From Marivita lacus (lineage in GTDB: Bacteria; Pseudomonadota; Alphaproteobacteria; Rhodobacterales; Rhodobacteraceae), in the NCBI RefSeq assembly GCF_014637725.1, contig NZ_BMFC01000008.1:1-64000 (forward strand): 64,000 nucleotides of DNA. Direction: 5' to 3'. Within the stretch, counting starts at the first letter, position 1; each line of letters opens with the position of its first letter. Below the pieces are notes generated by a model that saw nothing but the letters and a program-made list of their open reading frames with translations, searched no databases and was not told where the DNA came from. Positions 1-8,826 of the stretch are shown in pieces. Both the position numbers and the translations under genes were made by a program.

Positions 1-206
1 TGCCGACGGCGAACGCCATCGGCGGCAGAGAGAACTTCGATTTGAGGTCGGTGGATGAAATCGGACATAAGGTCGGACTTATCATCGGATCGTAGCCAAA
101 GTCAGACGGCCCCCACCGTAGCCTTACAGAGAGGACCGGGTTCAGAACGAAACGGCGAGATCAAGGGGACGCTACCCGCGTTCGGGTACCATCGGCTGGT
201 CAAGCT

Positions 207-482
207 TTATGGTCGTCGTACCGAATTGCCACCATCGATGATCCGGTTGATCAGGTCGGCGACCGCCGAATGCAGCTCCCTCTGCCCGTCTTCGCCCGGA
301 TCGTTTGAATGAGCCGCCGCTGCATCGCGCAGGACACCGACGATCTGGTGCTCGGGCAAGATGTCTCGATCATTTAGAGCGAGCAAAAGAGATTCGCAGA
401 TTGTGAGCGCGGCGACCGCCGTCACTTCTGCTCCAGGCGGTGTTCCCAAAGTCACTGGATTTACAGGTATTTGCGTTGTCAT
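207..482 (-). CDS. hypothetical protein, 91 aa
   Basis: I do not recognise a family. The open frame runs further upstream, but the upstream part is Arg/Pro/Cys-rich and looks non-coding, so I chose the internal ATG that gives a protein starting MTTQIPVNPV. The product is acidic and probably cytosolic, with no signal peptide or membrane segment. Its middle is mostly helical in character (TVAALTICESLLLALNDRD-like), and the C-terminal third includes a helix around LHSAVADLINRIID. No operon partner is visible on either side. Confidence is moderate because the composition is protein-like but there is no homology cue. Confidence 0.45.
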   Translation of the reverse strand: MTTQIPVNPVTLGTPPGAEVTAVAALTICESLLLALNDRDILPEHQIVGVLRDAAAAHSNDPGEDGQRELHSAVADLINRIIDGGNSVRRP

Positions 483-1001
483 GGAGTGTTTCTTTCTGGT
501 TGTGGCCGAGGCATGTTCAGTCCCGGAGAACTTGATCACAACTGTCGCACATCGCGCGTGCTGTGAACTGATCCACGGCAGGATTGCCGGCAGTGATGCT
601 CGATAATCGAGAATTGTCAGAACCTGTCCCCGTCGTGGGACTGGCCGTCCTGGGCAAGGAGGATCGGTCACGCGTGAAGCGATGTTTGGTCATTTTTTCC
701 TGTGCAGGAAGGGTAAAGATACGATGGTTGCAACCGTCAGGTGTCTGGCTGCACATGAAAGGTCCTGCATTTATGGGTGCCGGGACTAACCTGCATCGGT
801 GCAAGTGGACCGGAAAGCCTGCAAGATGCAGCCTGATCACCGAGACTTTTGGCGCATCCGCATGATGGATCTCGTCTGCCGCGGCCGACAGAAGTCTCTT
901 CGTGTCCACCTTGAACCGTGGACAGTCATATCGCGCCCGGCCCGGAAATTCGGGTCTGAGCGTCTTACGTGGCCAGTACCGGCTCACTCAAAAAGGTTAA
1001 T
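483..1001. other. gap without a recognisable gene
   Basis: About 520 bases separate the hypothetical gene from the esterase. Open frames on both strands (up to about 156 codons on the minus strand) are rich in Arg, Pro, Cys and His and match no family I know. They look like frame shadows of high-GC non-coding or decayed DNA. The 3' end carries the AAAAGG ribosome-binding site of the esterase gene. Confidence 0.4.
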
Positions 1002-1952
1002 ATGCCAGCATTTTCAACTATCGCCAATCGTCTCTCCGCTCTGGAGGAATTCGGGACTGACCCCGGGTCGCTGAGCGCGGACATCTATATTCCGGAGAAT
1101 TTCCCGAAGAACGGCCCTCTTGTCGTCGTGCTGCATGGCAGCACCCAATCGGCAGAGAGCTACGACACCGGATCAGGCTGGTCCACTCTTGCTGACGAAT
1201 GCGGGATTGCACTCCTGTTCCCGGGACAGAAGAAGGCCAACAATCTCATCGGGAGCTTCAACTGGTTCCAGACCGGCGACAGCCAACGTGGCGGCGGCGA
1301 ACCGCTCTCTATTCGGCAGATGATCACACGGGTCGTTGACGATCACGCAATCGACCCGTCGCAAGTCTTCATCACGGGGATGTCCTCGGGTGGTGCCATG
1401 ACATCCGTGATGCTGGCGACCTATCCGGACGTGTTTGCAGGAGGGGCGATCATCGCGGGGCTGCCCTATCGCAGCGCGGACAACATGATGGAGGCGATCA
1501 TACGGATGAACGGCTATGGCAGTCCTTCGGACAGCCAACTCGACGCGCTTGTGCGTGGAGCCTCCAAATTCTCGGGTCCATGGCCGACAATCTCGGTCTG
1601 GCATGGCGACAGAGATACAACCGTCGACAATTCCAACGCCAGCTCGATCGTCCGGCAGTGGCAGAAGATCCACAAGGTCGAAGGGCCGCCGACACGTGTC
1701 GAGATGGTTGACGGCGTCCCTCGGGAAGTCTGGTGCAACCCTGACGGGCAGGTGGTGATCGAGCAGTATATCATCAGTGAGATGGGCCACGGCACGCCGA
1801 TCAGTGCCGAGGGCGACGAGGGCTTGGGTCAAGCAGGCGAGTACATGCTGGAGGTTGGCATCTCCTCCACCCGCCATATCGCGGATTTCTGGGGTTTGAC
1901 GCGGTCCGGCTCAGCGCACCGGGCAGATCAGCAAACGGCTGCAGCTTCCTGA
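1002..1952 (+). CDS. PHB depolymerase family esterase
   Basis: Alpha/beta hydrolase of the extracellular PHB-depolymerase/LpqC esterase family, likely hydrolysing short polyester or ester substrates. The 316-aa product shows the oxyanion region VVVLHGST near residue 41-48, the nucleophile elbow GMSSGG with Ser128, a downstream WHGDRD Asp region and a late GHGTP that supplies the catalytic His. A GTG start 33 bases upstream is open, but the ATG at 1002 is preceded by AAAAGG at good spacing and gives the usual N-terminus. No classical signal peptide is obvious, so the location (cytosol or export) is open. It stands alone, with no polyhydroxyalkanoate granule genes nearby. Confidence 0.8.
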   Translation: MPAFSTIANRLSALEEFGTDPGSLSADIYIPENFPKNGPLVVVLHGSTQSAESYDTGSGWSTLADECGIALLFPGQKKANNLIGSFNWFQTGDSQRGGGEPLSIRQMITRVVDDHAIDPSQVFITGMSSGGAMTSVMLATYPDVFAGGAIIAGLPYRSADNMMEAIIRMNGYGSPSDSQLDALVRGASKFSGPWPTISVWHGDRDTTVDNSNASSIVRQWQKIHKVEGPPTRVEMVDGVPREVWCNPDGQVVIEQYIISEMGHGTPISAEGDEGLGQAGEYMLEVGISSTRHIADFWGLTRSGSAHRADQQTAAAS

Positions 1953-2195
1953 CGCAGTCGGGCGGAATCTTGTAAAGATACCCCTGCTCCCGCTGGCTCC
2001 CCTCAGACGAAGGGGGGTGCCAAGAACAGGCTCCCCAACACTTTCGCGGCCCAAGGCAAATTAAAGGTTTCTGGGCTGCTCCAGGTTAGGGCGCGCGTGT
2101 GTATTCGGGCGCAATGTGAGGCAAGTGTCGATCGTGCGAGACGCATTGCTCATCCCGAGCTGCGGTTGCCGCGAAAGCACTTATTGGAGACTTTC

Positions 2196-2282
2196 ATGGA
2201 TGTGACCACAATCCTCATCATAGTTCTTGTCGTTGCCCTGCTCGGCGGAGGCGGTTGGTATGGCCGCGGGCGTTGGTTCTGA
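2196..2282 (+). CDS. very small membrane protein, 28 aa
   Basis: A 28-codon frame beginning MDVTTILIIVLVVALLGG and ending in a Gly/Arg/Trp-rich tail (GWYGRGRWF). It is one hydrophobic helix with a short basic C-terminus, the pattern of tiny stress-linked hydrophobic proteins common in alphaproteobacteria (DUF3309-like). TTGGAGA lies at correct spacing before the ATG, and a strong hairpin terminator follows 28 bases after the stop, so a single-gene transcription unit is likely. A longer in-frame start exists but lacks a site. Function unknown. Confidence 0.6.
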   Translation: MDVTTILIIVLVVALLGGGGWYGRGRWF

Positions 2283-2310
2283 TCGCGAGCTGCAGCGTTC
2301 AGATTGCGAC

Positions 2311-2340
2311 GGGCCGGTAAACGCCGGCCCCGCCTTTTTG
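2311..2340 (+). terminator. Rho-independent terminator of the 28-aa gene
   Basis: GGGCCGG (2311-2317) pairs with CCGGCCC (2324-2330) around a 6-base loop, followed by CGCCTTTTTG. It lies directly downstream of the small hydrophobic protein gene. Confidence 0.75.
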
Positions 2341-2932
2341 CAGTATCCTGGCATCGCGCAGCAGAGATGCCTGCAAGAGATTCCGCAATAGAAGGAAGAC
2401 ACCTTTGCATGCAGATCGACCACCATTGATCAGAATGCCAAAGCCAGCCTTGGACAAACCGGCCTAGCTGATTGCGCGCCGAGACAAGCGCTGCGTAGGA
2501 CCGGTTTTCGCAATGGCGTCCGGGTGGCACTGGCGCTCGAAAAAGGAACGAAGAGGGTCATATTCCCATGCTTGCCGGGGATCGGTTCCAGATGCCCTGC
2601 GCCGCAGCTTTCTGTGTTTCATTTTAGCCGTGCTTGGTTTGATGGGGATGGCCTTCTGGCTCGGTGGTCTCTGGCGACCCGGGCGGTGCTCTGGGTGTGT
2701 TCATCCTCACAGGGGCACCCTGCCCGCCATGGTCAAGTGATCGGGTCGGGATTGACGCGCGCAACACCGGTTTGAGTGGTCGCGCTCCGTGCGCATCTCG
2801 GACTCTCTGCGAAACGGGAGGCATGGGTTGGCACGGCAGTGGCGACAATCTGCGCGATGCCGCCTTTGCATTCGCAACTGGCATCGTCGCCGAATGGAAA
2901 CTTTTTGCAAGCCCCGGACTGCTTGTGACGGA
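2341..2932. other. gap, possibly decayed coding DNA
   Basis: Nearly 600 bases with no convincing gene. On the plus strand around 2590-2700 there is a short hydrophobic stretch (FILAVLGLMGMAFWLGGLW) in one frame, with the sequence then better in another frame, which could be the remnant of a membrane protein. I cannot assign it to a family. The DUF2254 frame is open upstream to 2789, but that part is Arg/Cys-rich and probably not translated. Confidence 0.35.
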
Positions 2933-4279
2933 ATGGAGCAATATTTGGCGAAGTCAATTTCTATCACGCGCGTTTCCGCGTCCTGGGGACGCCTGAACTC
3001 GAGTTTCTGGTTTGTGCCCACCATGATGTGCGCGGTTGCAGTCGGCCTATCGTTCCTGCTGATCGAGGTTGATACCCGGCTTGGCGTCGGGACTGTGAGC
3101 GATTTCGGCTTGCTCTATACGTTCGGACCTGAAGGTGCCCGGGCAATCCTGTCGGTCATCGCGAGTTCGATGATCACGGTGGCAAGCCTGATCTTCTCTA
3201 TCACGATGCTTTCACTACAACTCGCCTCCTCCCAGTTCGGGCCGCGGGTTCTTGAAAACTTCATGCGTGACCGCAGCAACCAGATCGTGCTTGGAACTTT
3301 CGTCTCAACGTTCCTGTATTGCCTGGTCGTTCTGCGTGCGGTTAGGGGTACGGAGGATTCCATCTTCGTTCCACATCTGACGGTCGCATTTGCGGTGGTT
3401 CTCGCCGCTGTGGGTGTCGCGGTTCTTATCTATTTCATCCATCATATCGCCACTTCAATCCGCATCGAAACGCTGCTCGCGCAACTGGCTGCCGACGGAT
3501 GCACCTCCGTCGATCGGCTCTTTCCGGAGCGGCTCGACCTCGACCTTGGTCCCTTGCATTGCAAGGACAAACCTGCTGCGCATTGGCTCCCAAATGACTT
3601 TGAGGCAGGCTCCAAGCGGGTCAGTGCCGATGCGAGCGGATACGTGCAGAATGTCGGTATTGAAGCTCTGATGCGAATTGCCAAAAGACATGATGTCGTC
3701 TTGCGGATCGAGACCCCACCCGGTCGTTTTGTCACCGCAGGGGAATGCGTGATCACGGCCTATCCGCGTGACCGGGTGTCGGACGAGATTGCCGACAGCC
3801 TGCGCGGCGCGCTCGTTATCGGCCGAGATCGGTCAGTCAATCAGGATCTCGAGTTTGCGATCCGGCGGATTGTCGAACTGGCACAGCGATCCTTGTCGCC
3901 TGGCCTGAACGACCCCACAACCGCACTTTACTGCATCGACCGGCTGGGAGAGGTGTTCGGTCGATTGTCCGGCCGGGAACTCCCATCGCCCATCCGCTAC
4001 GACGAGAAAGGGCAGTTGCGCATTCTGACTGAAGTCCTCGTCATCGAGGAACTGGCACGAAGCGCCTTTTCGTCGATCGCCCGCTATGGCACCTCCGATG
4101 TCGATGTCGTCACGCGGCTGGTCGACACAATGGGCAAGTTGAGCCGATCATTTCCGCCCGCTGCGCGTGACGCCATGCTGACGCTGACCGAACAGGTGCT
4201 CATCGCGAGCGAGCACAACGCGTCATTGAGTTTTGATCGGAAAGCGCTTCAAGAATTGCTGAGGGGTCAGACCGTTTGA
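2933..4279 (+). CDS. DUF2254 domain-containing membrane protein
   Basis: Predicted inner-membrane protein of about 448 aa, the usual length for DUF2254. The N-terminal third has membrane segments (FWFVPTMMCAVAVGLSFLLI, then ILSVIASSMITVASLIFSI and LTVAFAVVLAAVGVAVLIYF). The SQFGPRVLENFMRDR stretch and the later LSPGLNDPTTALYCIDRL stretch are typical of the family. The C-terminal two thirds are soluble. I placed the start at the ATG of MEQYLAKS because the upstream in-frame extension is composition-poor. The biochemical function of the family is unknown. The next gene is a cation/proton antiporter, which hints at an ion or envelope-stress context but does not prove it. Confidence 0.85.
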   Translation: MEQYLAKSISITRVSASWGRLNSSFWFVPTMMCAVAVGLSFLLIEVDTRLGVGTVSDFGLLYTFGPEGARAILSVIASSMITVASLIFSITMLSLQLASSQFGPRVLENFMRDRSNQIVLGTFVSTFLYCLVVLRAVRGTEDSIFVPHLTVAFAVVLAAVGVAVLIYFIHHIATSIRIETLLAQLAADGCTSVDRLFPERLDLDLGPLHCKDKPAAHWLPNDFEAGSKRVSADASGYVQNVGIEALMRIAKRHDVVLRIETPPGRFVTAGECVITAYPRDRVSDEIADSLRGALVIGRDRSVNQDLEFAIRRIVELAQRSLSPGLNDPTTALYCIDRLGEVFGRLSGRELPSPIRYDEKGQLRILTEVLVIEELARSAFSSIARYGTSDVDVVTRLVDTMGKLSRSFPPAARDAMLTLTEQVLIASEHNASLSFDRKALQELLRGQTV

Positions 4280-4916
4280 TGCGCTGTCGTCGGTGGCATT
4301 CCTTGGGTTATGCCCTCGATACAAGGCAATGCAGTCTTGTCTGATCAAGAAGGAACAGACTGGCTTTGCATTGCAAGGCGATCTCAAATCCCCGTTCGAC
4401 CCAGCTGGAACAATGCCTGATCAGGGACCACCGCACACCAGCGCGTGGTACCCGCGGCTGTACTGGAGGTGCGGCGGTCATCTCCCGAGGCAGCCGACTT
4501 CAGACGAGGTCGTCGCGCAGGCGCTCCGCCAGGTCGTCGCGAGACCGAGCGCGACGTGCTGCCTGCGACCACCCCTTGGTTTGCATTGGTCGCTATCACT
4601 CCCATGCCTGACAGCCCCAGTCGCAGAATCCCGGTGGACATCTGGGATACCTTGATGGAGGCTTCACAGCGCGCGGATGCCGAAAGTGCCATAGTCCGCG
4701 CAGCGACGAAGCCAGCAGCGATCACATCGTCAGTACCGGCTCAGTGCAAAATCAGGCCGTGTTCTCAGTTATGTCGATTGGCTCCAGCCTTCGATTGCAC
4801 ATTTCAAATGTATCGAGGCGGCCGCCAGATCTGCAGCCGCTGATTAACGAGTTCTGGTTGTTCGAACGCAAAACTAGGTCGATGGCTCCATTCCATGACC
4901 ATAGAGAGAGGTCACG
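4280..4916. other. gap without a recognisable gene
   Basis: About 640 bases between the DUF2254 gene and the antiporter. Frames of 110-130 codons exist on both strands but are Arg/Ser/Pro-rich, have no convincing ribosome-binding sites and match nothing I know. The last 60 bases hold the AGAGAGAGG site of the antiporter gene. Confidence 0.4.
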
Positions 4917-6179
4917 ATGTCTGAAGCCGAGCCATTCTTCGGGTTGTCCCCGACACATGTTCTGATGGCCGCGATCGGCGGAGCGGTGTTCATCGCCTAT
5001 CTCTTGCCAAGGTTTGCCATCCTGCGCGCGACATCTTCTTCGGCAATCCTCATGATCCTCGGCTTGTTGACCTTCGCCTTTGTTCCGGGGATGCCGGCGG
5101 CACTCGACCCGACGACTTCACCGCGCATCTGGGAGATCACGAGTGAGATCGCTGTGATCGTGGTGTTGTTCGCCACCGGCCTCAGGATCGACGATGTCAG
5201 CAGCTGGAGCCGTTGGCGTCCCACAGTGCGCTTGCTGCTGATCGCGATGCCGCTGACGATTGCAGCACTTGCGCTTCTGAGCTGGGCCTTGGCAGGCATG
5301 ACGATCGCCGGCGCGATCCTTCTGGGCGCAGTGCTGTCGCCCACTGATCCAGTTTTGGCCGGGGACGTGCAGGTCGGACCACCGCTTGAGGGAAACGAAC
5401 ATCCCGTCCGCTTTACGCTGACTGCAGAGGCTGGGCTGAACGACGGCCTTGCCTTTCCTTTCGTCTACCTCGGTCTGATCATAGCCGCGCAGGGGACCGA
5501 TCCATCTGCCTGGCTTGTCGAATGGGTGCTGCGCGACGTTCTATACCGTATCGCGGTTGGCGCGGCAGTCGGTGCGCTTATCGGCTGGCTCCTCGGTCGC
5601 AGCCTTTTTTCCACGTGGGGCAGCAGCGCGATCGAGAAGAGCGGACCCGGCGTCATCGCCCTCGGGGCGGTTCTTCTGTGCTACGGTATGGTGGAGCTTG
5701 CCGAAGGCTACGGCTTCATCGGCGCGTTTACCGCCGGCCTCATCTGCCGCCGTGTGCAGGAGACGCACCACTTCCACAAGCGCCTGCATGCCTTCAGCGA
5801 AGCTGTCGAGCATGCACTTACGGCGATCCTGTTGGTGCTGTTGGGCGGCGTCCTGCCTGCTCTGTGGCCCGTACTGGACTGGAAGCACACGCTGATCGGC
5901 TTCGGGCTGCTTTTGGTCATTCGGCCGCTGGTCGGCTGGCTGTCGCTGCTGCGCACCGGGATGACGTCACGCGACCGACTGATCGTTGGATTTTTCGGCG
6001 TGCGCGGGATCGGTTCGATCTATTACGTCGGCTATGCGTCGGGACACATGGAGTTTGTCAACGAAGAGCAGATATGGGCGTTGGTCGCCTACACCATTTT
6101 CGCGTCCGCCCTGATCCATGGGGCGACGAGCATCCTGATCGACCGCTTCACATCTCCTTGGACAGAGCATGGTCCGTAG
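4917..6179 (+). CDS. cation:proton antiporter (CPA1/NhaP type)
   Basis: A 420-aa polytopic inner-membrane protein of the Na+(K+)/H+ antiporter family, exchanging monovalent cations for protons. About twelve hydrophobic segments are visible. The hallmark SPTDPVLAGDVQVGPP, which carries the TDP ion-binding motif, lies near residue 140-156. It is followed by EAGLNDGLAFPFVYLGL, with the ND pair expected in the transport core, and by FGVRGIGSIYY near residue 360. The ATG at 4917 has a strong AGAGAGAGGTC site. There is no large cytosolic tail or TrkA domain, so it is the short form. It is likely monocistronic. Confidence 0.88.
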   Translation: MSEAEPFFGLSPTHVLMAAIGGAVFIAYLLPRFAILRATSSSAILMILGLLTFAFVPGMPAALDPTTSPRIWEITSEIAVIVVLFATGLRIDDVSSWSRWRPTVRLLLIAMPLTIAALALLSWALAGMTIAGAILLGAVLSPTDPVLAGDVQVGPPLEGNEHPVRFTLTAEAGLNDGLAFPFVYLGLIIAAQGTDPSAWLVEWVLRDVLYRIAVGAAVGALIGWLLGRSLFSTWGSSAIEKSGPGVIALGAVLLCYGMVELAEGYGFIGAFTAGLICRRVQETHHFHKRLHAFSEAVEHALTAILLVLLGGVLPALWPVLDWKHTLIGFGLLLVIRPLVGWLSLLRTGMTSRDRLIVGFFGVRGIGSIYYVGYASGHMEFVNEEQIWALVAYTIFASALIHGATSILIDRFTSPWTEHGP

Positions 6180-6254
6180 GACCGCGTTGCCCGCCAAGGG
6201 ATGCCCAGCCAGACGCTGATTAATCTCCCGGTAACAGGTTCCATCGGAGGGCCG

Positions 6255-6539
6255 TCACATCATGCGGCGCGGTTCAAATGCGTTTTCCGGCCATCGGGTT
6301 GCTGGAGGGTTCGTTGCAGGCATGCGGTCATAGGCGGGTGCATCCCTCAGCATCTCCGGCGAACCGTTCAATATAACGAACATCTGCGACCGGTCGTCGA
6401 CGTCCTGTTCGCCCATGCCCAGGAAACCGAAGACGCCGATCACGAGCGCACGGGCCTGCCCGTCACCGGACAACACGATCTCTTTGATCTGGCCAATGTT
6501 GTCCATCTGTTCCAGATCGACTCGGTTGATCATCACCAT
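6255..6539 (-). pseudogene. PRC-barrel domain fragment (first domain), inverted
   Basis: The minus strand encodes a stretch with DNIGQIKEIVLSGDGQ, ALVIGVFGFLGMGEQDV and LRDAPAYDRMPAT, matching the first PRC-barrel repeat of two-domain periplasmic proteins common in roseobacters. There is no signal peptide, and part of the barrel after the GMGE motif seems missing. The second barrel of such a protein lies just to the right on the opposite strand. This implies either an inversion within one ancestral gene or two broken genes head to head. I treat it as a remnant. Confidence 0.5.
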
Positions 6540-6638
6540 CTCACGCTGTCCGAGCCCAGCCTCCGGAGCGTTGGTTGCTTCGGTGCGGGCCGTACATCGG
6601 CTGCAGTCAGTGTTGAAACCCTTGCCGAGAACCGCAGG

Positions 6639-6876
6639 ACCTTTGCAGCCCCCGAGATGGAGCGTGAAGGCTACAACAGGGTCAAAATGACAGATGTGTC
6701 GACCGAGATCCTGATGGGAAAAACTGTCCACGACACGAAAAACAGTGACGTCGGTACGGTCACGGACATTCTGCTCGATGGGGATGGCCAGATCACGGAT
6801 GTCATCATCGATTTTGATTGCTTCCTCGGAGTTGGCAGCAACCCAGCTTCGCTCGAATACGAGGAACTGACATTTT
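6639..6876 (+). pseudogene. PRC-barrel protein, second domain, 5' part (cut by IS256 element)
   Basis: The plus-strand frame reads a linker EMEREGYN, then VSTEILMGKTVHDTKNSDV, GTVTDILLDGDGQITDVIID, FLGVGSNPA and YEELTF, a clear PRC-barrel domain. It stops abruptly at the left inverted repeat of the IS element. The missing C-terminal end reappears in a compatible frame right after the right inverted repeat (8263-8359), so insertion, not deletion, truncated the gene. No intact start or signal peptide is visible upstream, where the other half of the protein sits inverted. Confidence 0.7.
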
Positions 6877-8262
6877 GGAGTTATTGTCAAATCTGGTGTC
6901 CAAGCGATCATCATGCGGCGGTTAGCTGCTGGTTTATTGGCTTGATGCCGTTGACGAAATCGACGCCCTGGATGACGTCGGCGAGATGAACGAAGCCGCG
7001 CAGCTTGCGCCAGCTTTGCTCAGCGCATTGTCCGAGTTTGAACATCATGTGAAGCATGCCGTCCCGGCTGAGACAGCCTTTGGTGCGCTTGGTCCGGTGC
7101 CGGATCGTGGCGAACGCGCTTTCGATCGGGTTTGACGTCCGGATGCTCTGCCAATGCTGGGCTGGGAAGTCGTAGAATGTCAGCAGTTCATCCCGATCCT
7201 TGATCAGGCATTCGGTCGCCTTCGGATATTTCGCCTCGAAGGTTTCGATGAACAGATCGAACGCAGCATGGGCATCCTCGCGGGTCTCGGCCTGCCAGAT
7301 GTCGTGAAGCATCTTCTTAGCCTTGGGCTGGGTGCGCTTGGGGAGGTAATTGAGCACATTGCCCGTTTTATGCATCCAGCAGCGCTGTTGGCGCGTGGTT
7401 GGAAGAACCTCTTCCAATGCCGCCCAGAACCCCATGGCCCCGTCACCGGTGGCCAGCTTCGGAGCAGCGAGCCCACGGGCTTTGAGGCCGAGAAGCACCT
7501 CGCGCCAGCTTTGCGTGCTTTCCCGGACGCCATCTTCAATGGCCAGAAAGTGCTTCTCGCCACGGGCGTTGACCCCGATCACAACGAGCACGCAGAGCCG
7601 ATCATCAGTGTCACGGAGCCCGCTGTAGATGCCGTCCGCCCAGATATAGACCCACTCGTCACGGCTCAGATCGGCCTTGCGCCAATCATTGTATTCCGCC
7701 GCCCACTGGCCTTTCAAACGTGAAATTGTCTTGGCAGAGAAACCGGTTGCCTCCGGGCCCAAGAGCATCTTCAGAGCCGCGCCCATTTCGCCTGTCGAGA
7801 TACCCTTGAGATAGAGCCAGGGCAGCGCGGCTTCGATAGTTTTGGCCTTTCGGACGTAGGGCGGCACAAGCGCCGAGCGGAATGTCACGGGCTTGCCGTC
7901 CTTCGCCCGTACCTTCGGCACTTTCACCGCGACCGGCCCGATCCCCGTCTGCACCGCGCGCTCTGGATGATATCCGCTGCGAACAACCGCAGCACGGCCT
8001 TCTGCTGTCCGGCGTTCAGCAAACGCGGCGAGAAAGGCGTCTCTCTCAGCTTCAACAGCGGCCTGAAGCAATTCCCGGGCTCCTTTTCGCAGAAGGTCTG
8101 TCAGCGGGTCCGTGATGGCGTCTCGACCCGCAAAATCAATGATGGTAGCGTCGTCCATGATGGTGGTGCTCCTTTGGATGGTGGCTTGTGTCGCAACAAC
8201 AAACCAACCAGATGCACCGCCGTCATTCAAACCGCCCAGACACCAGATTCAGCCATAACTCC
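6877..8262 (-). mobile_element. IS256-family insertion sequence
   Basis: A complete-looking element of about 1386 bp. The ends form imperfect inverted repeats: GGAGTTAT plus AATCTGGTGTC at 6877-6900, mirrored at 8239-8262, with about 20 of the first 24 bases matching. One transposase gene fills it. ATTTTGG occurs at both junctions (6872-6878 and 8264-8270), probably a slightly altered target duplication; the exact border is ambiguous by one or two bases. The element sits inside a PRC-barrel gene and is the most recent-looking insertion in the window, because the coding frames around it still match. Confidence 0.85.
6911..8158 (-). CDS. IS256 family transposase
   Basis: Mutator-type DDE transposase catalysing cut-and-copy movement of the surrounding element. 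The 415-aa product contains VKVPKVRAKDGKPVTF, the first catalytic Asp in YIWADGIYSGLR, the second in KLATGDGAMGFW, the conserved QQRCWMHKTGNVLNYLP and the late SNPIESAFATIRHRTKRTKG with the catalytic Glu. The frame is intact, so the element may still be active. I chose the ATG of MDDATIIDF at 8158; the upstream extension in frame runs into the terminal repeat and looks untranslated. Confidence 0.93.
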   Translation of the reverse strand: MDDATIIDFAGRDAITDPLTDLLRKGARELLQAAVEAERDAFLAAFAERRTAEGRAAVVRSGYHPERAVQTGIGPVAVKVPKVRAKDGKPVTFRSALVPPYVRKAKTIEAALPWLYLKGISTGEMGAALKMLLGPEATGFSAKTISRLKGQWAAEYNDWRKADLSRDEWVYIWADGIYSGLRDTDDRLCVLVVIGVNARGEKHFLAIEDGVRESTQSWREVLLGLKARGLAAPKLATGDGAMGFWAALEEVLPTTRQQRCWMHKTGNVLNYLPKRTQPKAKKMLHDIWQAETREDAHAAFDLFIETFEAKYPKATECLIKDRDELLTFYDFPAQHWQSIRTSNPIESAFATIRHRTKRTKGCLSRDGMLHMMFKLGQCAEQSWRKLRGFVHLADVIQGVDFVNGIKPINQQLTAA

Positions 8263-8359
8263 GATTTTGGCGACCGGGGATTACGCGGATTTGCGCATCT
8301 ATGTTGATGCGTCAAAGGAACAGATCCAGAAACTGCCGCGCTACATGCCGTTGAAATGA
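8263..8359 (+). pseudogene. PRC-barrel protein, C-terminal end (3' of IS256 element)
   Basis: Immediately right of the insertion the plus strand reads ILATGDYADLRIYVDASKEQ followed by a short tail ending LPRYMPLK and a stop. This is the normal end of the second PRC barrel whose beginning lies at 6639-6876. Joining the two halves across the element restores a continuous domain (ELTIL-ATGDYADLRIY). Confidence 0.7.
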
Positions 8360-8654
8360 AGTCAGGGCAGTTTCGGCATGAACATTTCCGCGCCGCAGCA
8401 TCGACATGCCCGTCACCACCCGAAACGAGATCCGCAACAACAGGCTGCAGAAGTGATTCTACAGCCTTCTGTTGCGGGCAATCTGTCTTGATCACTTTGT
8501 GATGCAGCATCGCCTCGCATATTTATTTTCTGGCTTCAAGATGCACACGCAGGTCGGTTCCTTCGGCTTCGCGTAGATCGGTCAGCGCGCTGAACGACAA
8601 CAGCACGGAATGTTCCCTAAACCCTAATCCGGCCATCAGACTGCAATGGACCGC

Positions 8655-8729
8655 TTAACGCAGACCGAAATATCCAAGACCGAAGAGGACGATGACAACG
8701 AGTCCGACAAGGTAGATGATTTGGTTCAT
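8655..8729 (-). CDS. 24-aa single-helix membrane protein
   Basis: A tiny gene encoding MNQIIYLVGLVVIVLFGLGY followed by FGLR and a stop. Near-identical 24-residue hydrophobic peptides (xxxIIYLVGLxVxVLxxxxxFGLR) recur in many alphaproteobacteria, so sequence conservation supports translation even though the Shine-Dalgarno is weak (a run of Cs precedes the ATG). It is one membrane-spanning helix with a terminal Arg. Function unknown. The neighbouring Crp/Fnr gene is on the same strand upstream, about 100 bases away, so the two may be co-transcribed. Confidence 0.6.
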   Translation of the reverse strand: MNQIIYLVGLVVIVLFGLGYFGLR

Positions 8730-8826
8730 GGGGGGCGTCTTTTGGATGACCCGCAAATGGTCATCTCTGCGATGGACGTAAACGGGTGAGCAATCTCTTC
8801 TACGGCAGATGGTGCCTTGAATGACC

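Noticed and set aside
1173-1877. Long minus-strand open frame (234 codons) opposite the esterase gene
   Set aside because: Shadow of the plus-strand gene in GC-rich DNA; the esterase has catalytic motifs and this frame has none.
2590-2780. Hydrophobic stretch resembling the start of a membrane-bound quinoprotein glucose dehydrogenase
   Set aside because: Only about 20 residues fit and frames shift afterwards; not enough for a call.
8480-8515. Possible FNR-like sequence (TTGATCACTTTGTGATG)
   Set aside because: Arms and spacing do not fit TTGAT-N4-ATCAA; no gene start follows.
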